Below, in pieces: positions 38,271-47,040 of a stretch of DNA of 64,000 nucleotides (position 1 is the stretch's first letter; each line of letters opens with the position of its first letter). The translations under genes were made by a program, and so were the position numbers. The notes below the pieces were generated by a model. The model had not been told where the DNA came from and made no database searches. It was given only the letters and a program-made list of their open reading frames with translations. The stretch is from Streptomyces barringtoniae (lineage in GTDB: Bacteria > Actinomycetota > Actinomycetes > Streptomycetales > Streptomycetaceae): positions 248,001 to 312,000 of the forward strand of contig NZ_JAJHNP010000004.1 in assembly GCF_020819595.1 (NCBI RefSeq), in the 5' to 3' direction.

Positions 38271-39446
38271 ATGGGCAGCGACCAGGCGAACGAGAAGACT
38301 CAGGGCACCGGGCGGCGGGCGATCCTCGGCGCGGCGGTGTTCGGCGTGAGCGGAGCGGCCCTCGGGCTGCCGGGCACGGCCGAGGCCGCCGAGGCCCGGC
38401 CGGCCGGACCGGGCGGCCGGGGCCTGAAGAGCCTGCCGGTGCCGACGATCGTCGGCCACCGGGGTGCCAGCGGCTACCGCCCCGAGCACACCTTCGGCTC
38501 GTACAACCTGGCCCTGGACCTGGGCGCCGACGTCGTCGAGGCCGGTGACCTGGTGCCCACCAAGGACGGGCATCTGGTCTGCCGGCACGAGCCGGAGATC
38601 GGCGGCACCACGGACGTCGCCTCCCACCCGGAGTTCGCCGACCGCAGGACCACCAAGATGCTGGACGGGGTCGCCACCACCGGCTGGTTCACCGAGGACT
38701 TCACGCTCGCCGAGCTGAAGACCCTGCGCGCGGTCGAGCGCATACCGGCCAACCGGCCGCACAACACCCTCTACAACGGGCGCTGGGAGATCCCCACGTT
38801 CGAAGAGGTCCTGAAGTGGCAGGACGAGCAGACCCGCAAGCGCGGCAAGCAGGTCTGGATCTACCCCGAGACCAAGCACCCCACGTACTTCCGCAAGCTG
38901 GGCCTGGGCCTGGAGGAGCGGGTGGCGAAGCTGCTGCGCAAGTACGGCAAGGACGGCCGGAACTCGCCCGTCATCCTGCAGTCCTTCGAGCCCAGCAGCA
39001 TCCAGAAGCTGAACCAGCTGGTCGACAACCCGCTCGTCGTGCTGCTCTCTTCGGCGGACAGCCGCCCCTACGACTTCGTCGAGGCGGGCGACCCGCGCAC
39101 GGTCGCCGACCTGATCACGCCCAAGGGCCTCAGGGAGATCGCCGGCTACGCCCAGGGCATCGGCCCGACCCTGGACCTGGTCATCCCCAAGAACGCGGAC
39201 GGCACCCTGGGCAGGCCGACGACCCTGGTCTCCGACGCGCACAAGGTGGGCCTGATCCTGCACCCCTACACCATGCGCAACGAGAACCCCTTCCTCCCGG
39301 CCGAGTACCGCAAGGGCAGCGCGGCCGACGGCTACGGCGATCCCTTCGGCGCCTTCAGGACGTACTTCGCGACCGGCATCGACGGCGTCTTCACCGACAA
39401 CGCCGACACCGGCCTGCTCGCCCGCGCGGACTTCCTGGCCGGCTGA
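38271..39446 (+). CDS. Tat-exported glycerophosphodiester phosphodiesterase
   Basis: A 391-residue secreted GDPD that releases glycerol phosphate from glycerophosphodiesters, supplying phosphate and carbon. The signal has a twin-arginine start (TGRRAILGAAVFGVSGAAL) cut near residue 42. The catalytic barrel starts TIVGHRGASGYRPEHTFGSY, with the H-R-G-A-S-G-x-x-P-E-H motif, and has the acid/base pair in EAGDLVPTKDGHLVCRHEP, then YPETKHPTYF. The end FTDNADTGL is typical of GlpQ. In Streptomyces such genes respond to phosphate, but no clear PHO box is seen. GGAGG lies five bases before ATG 38271. Confidence 0.93.
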   Translation: MGSDQANEKTQGTGRRAILGAAVFGVSGAALGLPGTAEAAEARPAGPGGRGLKSLPVPTIVGHRGASGYRPEHTFGSYNLALDLGADVVEAGDLVPTKDGHLVCRHEPEIGGTTDVASHPEFADRRTTKMLDGVATTGWFTEDFTLAELKTLRAVERIPANRPHNTLYNGRWEIPTFEEVLKWQDEQTRKRGKQVWIYPETKHPTYFRKLGLGLEERVAKLLRKYGKDGRNSPVILQSFEPSSIQKLNQLVDNPLVVLLSSADSRPYDFVEAGDPRTVADLITPKGLREIAGYAQGIGPTLDLVIPKNADGTLGRPTTLVSDAHKVGLILHPYTMRNENPFLPAEYRKGSAADGYGDPFGAFRTYFATGIDGVFTDNADTGLLARADFLAG

Positions 39447-39492
39447 GCACGTCAACCGATAGTCCTGTTGTCACCTCGTTCGGGGTGACTGT

Positions 39493-39526
39493 GCGCCGCC
39501 CCGGAAACCTGCTCCCGGGGCGGCGC
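39493..39526 (+). terminator. Hairpin after the phosphodiesterase gene
   Basis: GCGCCGCCCCGG (39493-39504) pairs with CCGGGGCGGCGC (39515-39526), a 12-bp stem with a 10-base loop. The small sigma gene begins 13 bp later, so its promoter would have to sit in or before this hairpin. Confidence 0.75.
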
Positions 39527-39538
39527 GTCGTTCCGCAT

Positions 39539-40045
39539 ATGACGCACGACCTGGTAACCGCCCTGGGCCCGCTGCTCACCGCCGAGGCCTCGGCCGAGGC
39601 ATATGCGGCCGGGAGCGAGCCGGGCGACCTGGAACAGGCCGTCTGGCTCCGCCTGCTGGAGCGGCTGGAGACAGAGGGACCGCCGCCGGACCCGCAGGGC
39701 TGGCTGCGCAGGGCCGTCCGCGCCGAGGCCCGCCGCAGCCGCCGTACCACGCGCCGGGAACGCCCGTACGGCGCCGAGCCGGCCGACGACGCACGCACCG
39801 ATCCCGAGCAGCACGCCCTCACGGCCGCCCGGCACCGCGCCCTGCGCGACGCGGTGAGCCGGCTGCCCGGCCGCTGCCCCCGGCTCATCGAGGCCCTGCT
39901 GTCCCCGGAGGACCTGACATACCGGGAGATCGCGGGGGAGTTGGGTATCTCACAGGGCAGTCTCGGCCCGGAACGCTCCAGATGTCTGGGATGTCTGCGC
40001 CGATTGCTCACGCCGGAGGTTGCGTGCCTCGAAGCGCGGGGATAG
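39539..40045 (+). CDS. Small sigma-70-family (ECF-like) factor
   Basis: A 168-residue protein. Residues 105-160 form a clear sigma region 4 helix-turn-helix (LPGRCPRLIEALLSPEDLTYREIAGELGISQGSLGPERSRCLGCLRRLL). The N-terminal half has only a shortened region 2-like helix pair (DLEQAVWLRLLERLE, WLRRAVRAEARRSRR), so DNA melting motifs are not obvious. No anti-sigma gene is adjacent. It may be a sigma factor of a divergent class or a sigma-like activator. ATG 39539 is the first with the DLVTALGPLL start. The spacing to the terminator suggests independent expression. Confidence 0.78.
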   Translation: MTHDLVTALGPLLTAEASAEAYAAGSEPGDLEQAVWLRLLERLETEGPPPDPQGWLRRAVRAEARRSRRTTRRERPYGAEPADDARTDPEQHALTAARHRALRDAVSRLPGRCPRLIEALLSPEDLTYREIAGELGISQGSLGPERSRCLGCLRRLLTPEVACLEARG

Positions 40046-40090
40046 GAGTGAGGGACGACAGGTGATCAGGTGAGCGGGAGGCGTGCGCAC

Positions 40091-40588
40091 ATGGGCATGA
40101 GCGTGACCATCTCGGTGGCGACCGAGCAGGACGCGGAGCAGATCTTCCGGCTCCAGTACCTGTGCTTCCAGAGCGAGGCGGCGCTGTACGGCAACTACCG
40201 CATCGACCCGCTCGTCCAAACACTGGACTCCGTCCGCCAGGAGGTCGCCTCCGACTGTGTCTTCGTCGCCCGGCTCGGCGAGGAGGTGGTCGGCTCGGTG
40301 CGCGGCAAGGTCGGCGAGGACGGCGCGGCCGCCATCGGCAAGCTCTGCGTCCACCCCCGCCTGCAGGGCCACGGCATCGGCGCCAGGCTGCTGCGCGCGG
40401 CCGAAGCGGCTCTGGTGGAGGAGCGGGGCGCCACCAAGTTCCGCCTCTTCACCGGCCACCGCAGCGAGGGCAACCTCCGCCTGTACCGCCGCTCCGGCTA
40501 CGAGACGGTGGGCCGGTCCAAGGGCACGGACGGGGTCGAGATGATCATCCTGGAAAAGCAGGCGGGCGCTTACGCGGCTACTGCTTGA
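40091..40588 (+). CDS. GNAT N-acetyltransferase
   Basis: A 165-residue GNAT acetyltransferase. The acetyl-CoA loop is VHPRLQGHGIGARLLRAAE, preceded by AAIGKLCV (strand 4) and followed by FTGHRSEGNLRLYRRSGYETVG (motif B). The first third (RLQYLCFQSEAALYGNYRIDPLVQ) differs from RimI-type enzymes and may bind the substrate. ATG 40091 has GGGAGG about ten bases away; ATG 40097 is an alternative. The substrate is unknown. Its 3' end overlaps the convergent membrane protein gene by 11 bp. Confidence 0.88.
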   Translation: MGMSVTISVATEQDAEQIFRLQYLCFQSEAALYGNYRIDPLVQTLDSVRQEVASDCVFVARLGEEVVGSVRGKVGEDGAAAIGKLCVHPRLQGHGIGARLLRAAEAALVEERGATKFRLFTGHRSEGNLRLYRRSGYETVGRSKGTDGVEMIILEKQAGAYAATA

Positions 40589-41000
40589 CGGCGGTGCGCT
40601 GCGCCCTGCGCAGCCAGTACATCGCGGAGAGCGGCAACAGCACCGGGATGAAGATGTATCCCGCCCCGTAGTACGACCACACGGTCGCGTCCGGAAACGC
40701 CGAGCGGTCGACCAGAGTCCACGTACCGACGATCAGCACGCCCGCGAGCTCGGCGGCGCAGCACACCAACGCCGCCCGCCGAGCGGTCTCCCCGCCCCGG
40801 ATCAGCGTGTACGTGATGAACCCGTACACCACGCCCGCCACCGCCGACAGCGCATAGGCGAGCGGCGCCCGGCCGAACTCCGTGCTGATCTGGTACGCCG
40901 AACGCGACACCGCGCCGACCACCATCACGCCGTAGAACCAGACGAGCAGCATGCCCGGCCCGCTGATCAACCGGATCGGCTTCTCCTCCACCGCCGTCAC
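40578..41000 (-). CDS. Four-helix integral membrane protein
   Basis: A 140-residue protein with four predicted membrane helices (about residues 17-35, 46-66, 77-97 and 110-130) joined by short loops, with a conserved-looking RSAYQISTEFG after helix 1. I recognise no named family. It lies one base after the stop of an upstream gene for another four-helix protein, so the two are probably an operon and may form a membrane complex. Its last 11 bp overlap the GNAT gene. Basic C-terminus RRAQRTAVKQ suggests the end is cytoplasmic. Confidence 0.8.
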   Translation of the reverse strand: MTAVEEKPIRLISGPGMLLVWFYGVMVVGAVSRSAYQISTEFGRAPLAYALSAVAGVVYGFITYTLIRGGETARRAALVCCAAELAGVLIVGTWTLVDRSAFPDATVWSYYGAGYIFIPVLLPLSAMYWLRRAQRTAVKQ

Positions 41001-41001
41001 C

Positions 41002-41361
41002 TCAGCCTCCCCAGATGTCGAAGAGCCGCACTTCCAGTACGGCCAGCACCACTCCGCCGGCGGCGACCGTCACCGAGCCCCACTTGGTCCGCTCGGCCAG
41101 GGACATGAACCCCGCCGCCGGAACACACGCGAACGCGCCCAGCAGATACGCCACGAAGATCGTCGTGCCCTGCTCCGGCTTCTCGCCCCGTGCCAGCTGC
41201 ACGATCCCGACCACCAGCTGGACCACGGCCAGCAGCGACACCACGGCCATGCCGATGAAGTGCCAGTCCTTGGTCGGCTGGTCACGGTAGGCGGCCCAGC
41301 CGCACCAGGCGGCGAGCAGCAGCGCGGCGACCCCGGTCACCAGCGTCAGGGCATTGAGCAT
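41002..41361 (-). CDS. Small four-helix membrane protein
   Basis: A 119-residue membrane protein with helices near residues 4-24, 36-58, 67-88 and 95-113. It contains DWHFIGMAVVSLLAVVQLVVGIVQL and ends in RLFDIWGG. I recognise no characterised family. It is the first of a two-gene minus-strand operon with the 140-residue protein one base downstream. No transporter or enzyme motif is visible in either. ATG 41361 lies 3 bp from a plain start region without a strong ribosome site. Confidence 0.78.
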   Translation of the reverse strand: MLNALTLVTGVAALLLAAWCGWAAYRDQPTKDWHFIGMAVVSLLAVVQLVVGIVQLARGEKPEQGTTIFVAYLLGAFACVPAAGFMSLAERTKWGSVTVAAGGVVLAVLEVRLFDIWGG

Positions 41362-41945
41362 GCGGTGACCTTATTACGGCCGAAACGGGCGCCGGCCGCC
41401 GACCCCGCCCGCAGGCCATGGGGTCTAGACCACACCGCAGGGTCCGGGCATGACGATCTGCGCAACACGCCCATGACCACCGTGGCGTTGGCCACAACCC
41501 ACCGGGCGGAGGAAGTCGACGCCGGCCTCGTGGTGGAGGACCTGTCGGCCTTGTCCCCACTGGTCACCGAGCGAGGCGTGGAGATCCCCGTCCGCCGTGG
41601 AGCGCCCGAACGGGGCTGTCCGCCACTGTCCACTATCCGGACGGCGGCGACCGGTCAGGACCATACGTCTGCTTTACTGATCGCATGACCACGACGAGCT
41701 GCCGCACCCTTGCGACCGAGGCGACCATGACGCCCGGTGCTCGTTGTATGTGTCGCCTGATGTGTCGAATGTGCGCCTTCTAGAGGGCCCCCGCATCAGC
41801 TGAGCCTCGCGCCCCGAAGCGAGAGCCGTGGCATGTCCGTGCGCCGCAGTCCGTACGAGACGCACATCCACTTCCCATGCCTGAACCGCATGCACCCGTG
41901 CCCGGGCACACCCACGCCCGCGCACTCGACAGTGACGGAAATCCT
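41362..41945. other. Long leader region before metN with no confident gene
   Basis: About 580 bp. One plus-strand frame from ATG 41473 (MTTVALATTHRAEEVDAG, then SALSPLVTERGVEIPV) faintly resembles the start of an ATP-grasp protein and then degrades; it may be a remnant. A small hairpin (GCCTCGC/GCGAGAGC, about 41799-41824) lies 120 bp before metN. No SAM riboswitch core was found. The ATG at 41877 is in frame with metN but has no ribosome site. Confidence 0.4.
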
Positions 41946-42980
41946 GTGATCACCACCTCGGGCCTGACCAAGGTCTACCGCTCCCGCGGCCGTGACGTCA
42001 CCGCCCTCGACGGCGTCGATCTCCACGTCCGCGAAGGCGAGGTCTACGGCGTCATCGGCCAGTCCGGCGCCGGCAAGTCCTCCCTCATCCGCTGCGTCAA
42101 CCTGCTGGAGCGCCCCACCTCCGGCACCGTGACCGTCGCCGGACAGGACCTCACCGCCCTCGCCGGCCGCGGCACGCGCGCCGGCAAGGAGCTGCGCCGG
42201 GCGCGCAGCCGCATCGGCATGGTCTTCCAGCACTTCAACCTGCTCGCCTCGCGGACCGTGCAGGACAACGTCGAGCTGCCGCTGGAGATCCTCGGCACGT
42301 CCGGCAAGGAGCGCTCGCGCAAGGCGCTGGAGCTCCTCGACCTGGTCGGCCTCGCCGACAAGGCCAGGGCCTACCCGGCCCAGCTCTCCGGCGGGCAGAA
42401 GCAGCGCGTCGGCATCGCCCGCGCCCTCGCCGGCGACCCCAAGGTGCTGCTCTCCGACGAGGCCACCAGCGCCCTCGACCCGGAGACCACCCGCTCCATC
42501 CTCCAGCTGCTGCGCGACCTGAACCGGCAGCTGGGCCTGACCGTCCTGCTCATCACCCACGAGATGGACGTCGTGAAGTCGGTCTGCGACTCCGCCGCCC
42601 TGATGGAGAAGGGCCGGATCGTGGAGTCCGGCACGGTCAGCGAGCTGCTGGCCACCCCCGGCTCGGAGCTGGCCGCCGCACTGTTCCCGGTGAGCGGCGA
42701 GCGCACGGGCGCCGACCGGACCGTCGTCGACGTCACCTTCCACGGTGAGGCCGCCACCCAGCCGGTCATCTCCCAGCTCGCGCGCACCTACAACATCGAC
42801 ATCTCGATCCTCGGCGCCGCCATCGACACCGTCGGCGGCCTGCAGGTCGGCCGGATGCGCATCGAGCTGCCCGGCCGTTACGAGGACAACGTGGTGCCGA
42901 TCGGGTTCCTGCGCGAACAGGGCCTGCAGATCGACGTGGTGGGCCAGGAGGCTCTGCTGGTGAAGGAAGGTGCCAAGTGA
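41946..42980 (+). CDS. metN: Methionine ABC transporter ATP-binding protein
   Basis: ATPase of the D/L-methionine importer. The 344-residue protein matches the usual MetN length from GTG 41946. It has Walker A GQSGAGKSS (38-46), the Q-loop VFQHFNLL, the signature LSGGQKQR from residue 147, and Walker B VLLSDEATSALD. The C-terminal NIL domain (about 270-344, TYNIDISILGAAIDTVGG) binds methionine and inhibits uptake. An in-frame ATG 41877 would add a His-rich 23-residue leader but lacks a ribosome site. The permease gene overlaps by 4 bp. Confidence 0.95.
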   Translation: MITTSGLTKVYRSRGRDVTALDGVDLHVREGEVYGVIGQSGAGKSSLIRCVNLLERPTSGTVTVAGQDLTALAGRGTRAGKELRRARSRIGMVFQHFNLLASRTVQDNVELPLEILGTSGKERSRKALELLDLVGLADKARAYPAQLSGGQKQRVGIARALAGDPKVLLSDEATSALDPETTRSILQLLRDLNRQLGLTVLLITHEMDVVKSVCDSAALMEKGRIVESGTVSELLATPGSELAAALFPVSGERTGADRTVVDVTFHGEAATQPVISQLARTYNIDISILGAAIDTVGGLQVGRMRIELPGRYEDNVVPIGFLREQGLQIDVVGQEALLVKEGAK

Positions 42981-43714
42981 CCTGGTCCGAGATGCAGCCG
43001 CTGCTGTCCCAGGCGTGTACCGAGACGTTCCGGATGGTGCTGTGGTCCACCCTGATCGCCGTCGCCGTCGGCCTGCCGCTCGGCATCCTCCTCGTCCTCA
43101 CGGACCGGGGCGGCCTGCTGCAGAACGTCGTCGCCAACAAGGTGATCGGCCAGATCGTGAACATCGGCCGGTCCATGCCGTTCATCATCCTGATGGTCGC
43201 GCTGATGAGCTTCACGCGCTGGGTCACCGGGACGACCATCGGTACGACCGCCGCGATCGTGCCGCTCGCCATCGGCGGCATCCCGTTCTTCGCCCGGCTG
43301 GTCGAGACGGCTGTCCGCGAAGTGGACAACGGTCTCGTCGAGGCCGTGCAGTCCATGGGCGGCAACACCTGGACCATCGTCCGCAAGGTCCTCGTCCCCG
43401 AGGCCCTGCCCTCGCTGATCGCCAGCACCACCACCACGGTCATCGCGCTCATCGGCTACTCCGCCATGGCCGGCACGGTCGGCGGCGGCGGCCTCGGCGA
43501 CCTCGCCGTCCGCTACGGCTACCAGCGCTTCGAGACCGAGCTGATGTGGATCACCGTCGCGATCCTCGCCGTCGTGATCTCCCTCATCCAGTTCGCCGGC
43601 GACTTCGCGGCCCGCTCCCTGCACAGCCGCGGCGGCCGCTCCGGCCCGGCGCCGAAGCTCCGCCTGCTGAAGGCCGAGGAGCCTGCCGCGGCCGACGTCG
43701 GCAAGGCCGCGTAG
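42977..43714 (+). CDS. metI: Methionine ABC transporter permease
   Basis: A 245-residue permease with five or six membrane helices. The EAA loop that couples to MetN is ETAVREVDNGLVEAVQSMGGNTWTIVRKVLVPEALPSL, shortened here as EAVQSMGGN. Helices include FIILMVALMSF and LMWITVAILAVVISLIQF, with the C-terminal RSLHSRGGR tail in the cytoplasm. GTG 42977 overlaps metN (GTGA). It forms the import channel with two copies in the complex, receiving methionine from the lipoprotein encoded next. Confidence 0.94.
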   Translation: MTWSEMQPLLSQACTETFRMVLWSTLIAVAVGLPLGILLVLTDRGGLLQNVVANKVIGQIVNIGRSMPFIILMVALMSFTRWVTGTTIGTTAAIVPLAIGGIPFFARLVETAVREVDNGLVEAVQSMGGNTWTIVRKVLVPEALPSLIASTTTTVIALIGYSAMAGTVGGGGLGDLAVRYGYQRFETELMWITVAILAVVISLIQFAGDFAARSLHSRGGRSGPAPKLRLLKAEEPAAADVGKAA

Positions 43715-43786
43715 GCCGCGGCGCTTTCGAGACTCCCCGTTCACCCGTACACGGGGTCGCACCACCCTTAAGGAAAGGCACTTTTC

Positions 43787-44617
43787 GTGCGTAACACCGC
43801 CAAGCTCACCACCGCCGTCCTCGCCGCTGGAGCCCTCACCCTCGGGCTGACCGCCTGCGGCTCCGGCAGCTCCTCCGCCTCCCACGACTACAGCGGCCCG
43901 CTGGTCGTCGCCGCGAGCCCGACCCCGCACGCCGAGATCCTGAACTTCGTCAAGAAGAACCTGGCGAAGAAGGCGGGCCTCGACCTGGAGGTCAAGGAGT
44001 TCACGGACTACATCACGCCGAACACGGCGACCGAGGACGGCTCGGTGGACGCCAACTACTTCCAGAACCAGCCGTACCTGGACGACTTCAACAACAAGCG
44101 CGGCACCCACATCGTGCCCGTCGTCACGGTGCACCTGGAGCCGCTCGGCCTGTACTCCCACAAGGTCAAGAAGGCCGACGCGCTGAAGAGCGGTGCGACC
44201 ATCGCCGTCCCGAACGACGCCGTCAACGAGGCCCGCGCCCTGAAGCTGCTGGCCGCCAACGGGCTCATCACCCTGAAGTCCGGCGTCGGCAACGAGGCCA
44301 CCCCGCAGGACATCACCAAGAACCCCAAGCACCTGCAGTTCAAGGAGGTCGAGGCGGCCCAGACCCCGCGCTCCCTGGACGACGTGGACGCGGCCGTGGT
44401 GAACGGCAACTACGCCATCTCGGCCGGTCTGAAGCCCGCCACGCAGGCTGTCCTGCTGGAGTCCGCCAAGAACAACCCGTACGCCAACTTCCTGGCCGTG
44501 AAGAAGGGCAACGAGAAGGACCCGCGAGTCGAGAAGCTCGCCAAGCTCCTCACCTCGCCCGAGGTCAAGAAGTTCATCGAGGACAAGTACCAGGGCTCGG
44601 TCATCCCGTCCTTCTGA
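43787..44617 (+). CDS. metQ: Methionine-binding lipoprotein
   Basis: A 276-residue NlpA-type substrate-binding lipoprotein. The signal ends in the lipobox LTAC with Cys about residue 23 as the lipidated residue. The mature domain has VVAASPTPHAEILNFV, DYITPNTATEDGSVDANYFQNQPYLDDF and the KSGATIAVPNDAVNEARAL segment typical of MetQ, ending in DKYQGSVIPSF. It is anchored on the outer face of the membrane and delivers methionine to MetNI. GTG 43787 follows AAGGAAAG. A terminator follows at 44636-44666, closing the metNIQ operon. Confidence 0.95.
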   Translation: MRNTAKLTTAVLAAGALTLGLTACGSGSSSASHDYSGPLVVAASPTPHAEILNFVKKNLAKKAGLDLEVKEFTDYITPNTATEDGSVDANYFQNQPYLDDFNNKRGTHIVPVVTVHLEPLGLYSHKVKKADALKSGATIAVPNDAVNEARALKLLAANGLITLKSGVGNEATPQDITKNPKHLQFKEVEAAQTPRSLDDVDAAVVNGNYAISAGLKPATQAVLLESAKNNPYANFLAVKKGNEKDPRVEKLAKLLTSPEVKKFIEDKYQGSVIPSF

Positions 44618-44635
44618 GCCGACTCGCACACTGCC

Positions 44636-44666
44636 GGGGTCCACTCCCTCACCGGGGGTGGACCCC
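44636..44666 (+). terminator. Hairpin after metQ
   Basis: GGGGTCCAC (44636-44644) pairs with GTGGACCCC (44658-44666), 19 bp past the metQ stop, closing the metNIQ unit. Confidence 0.85.
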
Positions 44667-44748
44667 GTCGTGCGGTTCAGTGGTTTCATGCTGCATGCTG
44701 GGCAGTTCAGCAGGCCCTGAAGGTTTTTCAGAAGTTACGGAGCGGCGC

Positions 44749-45387
44749 ATGACTGGCACCTTTCCCAACATCTCCATCAGCACGGAGCGGTTGGTCCTGC
44801 GCCCCTTCGAGGAGTCGGACATCGAGGCCTTCGCCGAGATGATGAACGACGAGCTGGTCACCACCTGGACCTCCGTCCCCCAGCCCTACACCGAGGCCGA
44901 CGCCCGGGCCTGGATCACGCAGATCGCCCCGGCCGAACGCGCCGGGGGCCGCGGCATCGTCTTCGCGGTCGACGAGTTCCTCACCCAGCGCCTCGTCGGC
45001 ATCGTCCATCTTCGGAACACCGACTGGCGGGTGCGCTCGGCGGAGATCGCCTACGTCGTCGCGCCATGGGCCCGCGGCGAGGGCTACGCCTCGGAGGCAG
45101 CCCTGGCCACCGCGCAGTGGCTGTTCCACGACCAGAAGTTCGAACGCCTGGAGCTGCGCACCGCCGCCGACAACACCGCCTCCCAGCAGGTCGCCCAGAA
45201 GATCGGCTGCATCAGCGAAGGCGTCCTGCGGGGCGCCTGGATAGCGCGCAGCAGAACGGCCGACGGCACATGGAACGACGTCCGCACCGACGTCATCGTC
45301 TGGAGCCTGCTGCCGGAAGACCTGGCCGGGAGCGGCGAGCAGCTGGCCGACACCGGCGGTTTCACGCCGTACTCCGACTGGAACTGA
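44749..45387 (+). CDS. RimJ/RimL-type GNAT acetyltransferase
   Basis: A 212-residue GNAT. It begins ISTERLVLRPFEESDIEAFAEMMND, typical of the RimJ/L (Acetyltransf_3) group. The acetyl-CoA site is YVVAPWARGEGYASEAALATAQWLF, followed by RLELRTAADNTASQQVAQKIG, and a late R-G-A-W region. This group acetylates protein N-termini or small amines; the target is unknown. ATG 44749 has GGAG seven bases upstream. It is 85 bp from the cobL gene and may be separate from the cobalamin genes. Confidence 0.88.
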   Translation: MTGTFPNISISTERLVLRPFEESDIEAFAEMMNDELVTTWTSVPQPYTEADARAWITQIAPAERAGGRGIVFAVDEFLTQRLVGIVHLRNTDWRVRSAEIAYVVAPWARGEGYASEAALATAQWLFHDQKFERLELRTAADNTASQQVAQKIGCISEGVLRGAWIARSRTADGTWNDVRTDVIVWSLLPEDLAGSGEQLADTGGFTPYSDWN

Positions 45388-45471
45388 GCCCCCCGGCCCC
45401 ACCAGGTACGCTCAGGGAGCCCGCTATGGGCCCGCACCCCTGACGACCTGCGAAGACCTGGAGAGACGACG

Positions 45472-46695
45472 ATGGCCGACCGGGTCACGGTGATCGGCTG
45501 GGACGGCTCGCCGCTGACCGACGCGGCACGCGCCGCCCTCGGCGCCGCCACGCTCGTGGCGGGCGCGGCCCACCACCTGGCGCTGCCCGAGGTCCCGCCC
45601 GCCGCAGAACGCGTCCGCCTGGGCAGCGTCGCGCTCGCCGCCCGCCGGATCGCCGCGCACCGCGGCACCGCCGTCGTGTTCGCCGACGGCGACCCCGGCT
45701 TCTTCGGCGTCGTACGCACCCTGCGCGCCCCGGAGTTCGGCCTGGAGGTCGAGGTCGTCCCCGCCGTCTCCTCCGTGGCCGCCGCCTTCGCCCGCGCCGG
45801 CATGCCCTGGGACGACGCCCAGGTGGTCGTCGCCCACCCGCGCACCCTGCGCCGGGCCGTGAACGTCTGCCGCGCCCACACCAAGGTCGCCGTCCTCACC
45901 GCACCCGGCGCCGGACCCGCCGAACTCGGACTCCTGCTGGAGGGCGTCCACCGGACCTTCGTCATCTGCGAGGAACTGGGCACCGAACGCGAGCAGGTCA
46001 CCGTCGTCACCTCCGACAAGGCCGCCGACCACACCTGGCGCGACCCCAACGTGGTGATCGTCATCGGCGGACCCGTGGCAGCCGGTGACAGCGGCGGCTG
46101 GATCGCCGGGCGCGACCCGGGCGCCGGCCCGCGCGGCTGGGTGCAGCCCGACGCGTCGTACGGCGACGGACCCGGTGGCGGTCTCGGCGAGGGCGAGACG
46201 GAGCTGCTGCGCGCCGCCCAACTGGCCCGCCTCGGACCCCGGGTCGGCGACCTGGTCTGGGACATCGGCTGCGGCTCCGGCGCGTTCGCCGCCGAGGCCG
46301 CGCGCGCCGGAGCCGCCGTCATCGCCGTCGACCGGGACCCGGGGGCCTGCGCCCGGACCGACGCGGCCGCACGCCGGTACGGCGTCCAGCTCCACGTGGT
46401 CCAGGGCACCGCCCCGCACGTCCTGGAGAACCTGCCCGAACCGGACGTCGTCCGGGTCGGCGGCGGGGGAGCGGCCGTGGTCTCCGCGGTCGCCGACCGG
46501 CGCCCGCAGCGCATCGCCACGCACGCCGCCACGCGCGACGCGGCCGAACTCGTCGGACGCGACCTGACCGAGCACGGATACCGGGTCGAGTGCGCGCTGG
46601 TGCAGTCCGTCGAACTCGACACCCGCGCCTGGACCGAGACCGAGCGGAGCGTCGCGTTCCTGCTCACCGGGGTACTCCCGGATCGCGCCCCGTGA
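45472..46695 (+). CDS. cobL: Precorrin-6Y C5,15-methyltransferase (decarboxylating)
   Basis: A 407-residue bifunctional CbiE-CbiT fusion of corrin-ring synthesis. It methylates C5 and C15 of precorrin-6Y and removes the acetate side-chain carboxyl. Residues 1-200 are the CbiE tetrapyrrole-methylase half (VIGWDGSPLT, FADGDPGFFGVVRTL, VVPAVSSVAAAFARAG). Residues 245-407 are CbiT, with the SAM motif WDIGCGSGAFAAEAAR and VDRDPGACART. In the aerobic route this is CobL. The next gene, across a 345-bp gap, encodes BluB-CobT. ATG 45472 has GGAGA eight bases upstream. Confidence 0.93.
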   Translation: MADRVTVIGWDGSPLTDAARAALGAATLVAGAAHHLALPEVPPAAERVRLGSVALAARRIAAHRGTAVVFADGDPGFFGVVRTLRAPEFGLEVEVVPAVSSVAAAFARAGMPWDDAQVVVAHPRTLRRAVNVCRAHTKVAVLTAPGAGPAELGLLLEGVHRTFVICEELGTEREQVTVVTSDKAADHTWRDPNVVIVIGGPVAAGDSGGWIAGRDPGAGPRGWVQPDASYGDGPGGGLGEGETELLRAAQLARLGPRVGDLVWDIGCGSGAFAAEAARAGAAVIAVDRDPGACARTDAAARRYGVQLHVVQGTAPHVLENLPEPDVVRVGGGGAAVVSAVADRRPQRIATHAATRDAAELVGRDLTEHGYRVECALVQSVELDTRAWTETERSVAFLLTGVLPDRAP

Positions 46696-47040
46696 TCCTG
46701 TTGTCGTACTGCGCGCGGTAGGCTGGCCGATCGTTGTGCCACACCGGGCGGCCCGGAACTTCGTTCGCCAATGTCCGGAAAGCACGCCCGTTTTGGGGTG
46801 GGTGTGGTACTGCGGAACCGGAGGACGCGCAACGTGGCGCAGTCCACAGCGGGCTGTCGCGGATCATGCTGTCGCGACGGCGTGACGGCCGGGACAATGC
46901 CACTGAATGGCTTTGTCGCCTTTTCCGGCGGGTCGTTCGTGCCGCTGGGCACGGACGCTCGTTCTTCACTACGGGCGGTCGGTGCGCCGTTCCGGGTGAG
47001 CTGGTCGTAGGAGCACTAAACCGATGGGCGAGGGGTACGC
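46696..47040. other. Upstream region of bluB-cobT, no gene
   Basis: The 345 bp hold no supported coding frame. A small hairpin (GACAATGCCA/TGGCTTTGTC, about 46893-46917) contains the phrase GCCACTG seen in B12 riboswitches, but the rest of that fold and a B12 box are absent. Promoter elements are not clear. GCGAGGGG precedes the cobT start. Confidence 0.4.

Noticed and set aside
41770..41945. SAM riboswitch before metN
   Set aside because: No SAM-I or SAM-II core motifs, only a small hairpin.
44680..44748. Upstream start for the RimJ/L-type acetyltransferase
   Set aside because: The extra 23 codons have no family match, and ATG 44749 has a proper ribosome site.
46893..46917. Possible cobalamin riboswitch before bluB-cobT (GCCACTG)
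   Set aside because: Only one short hairpin matches. The B12 box and the multi-stem core are absent.
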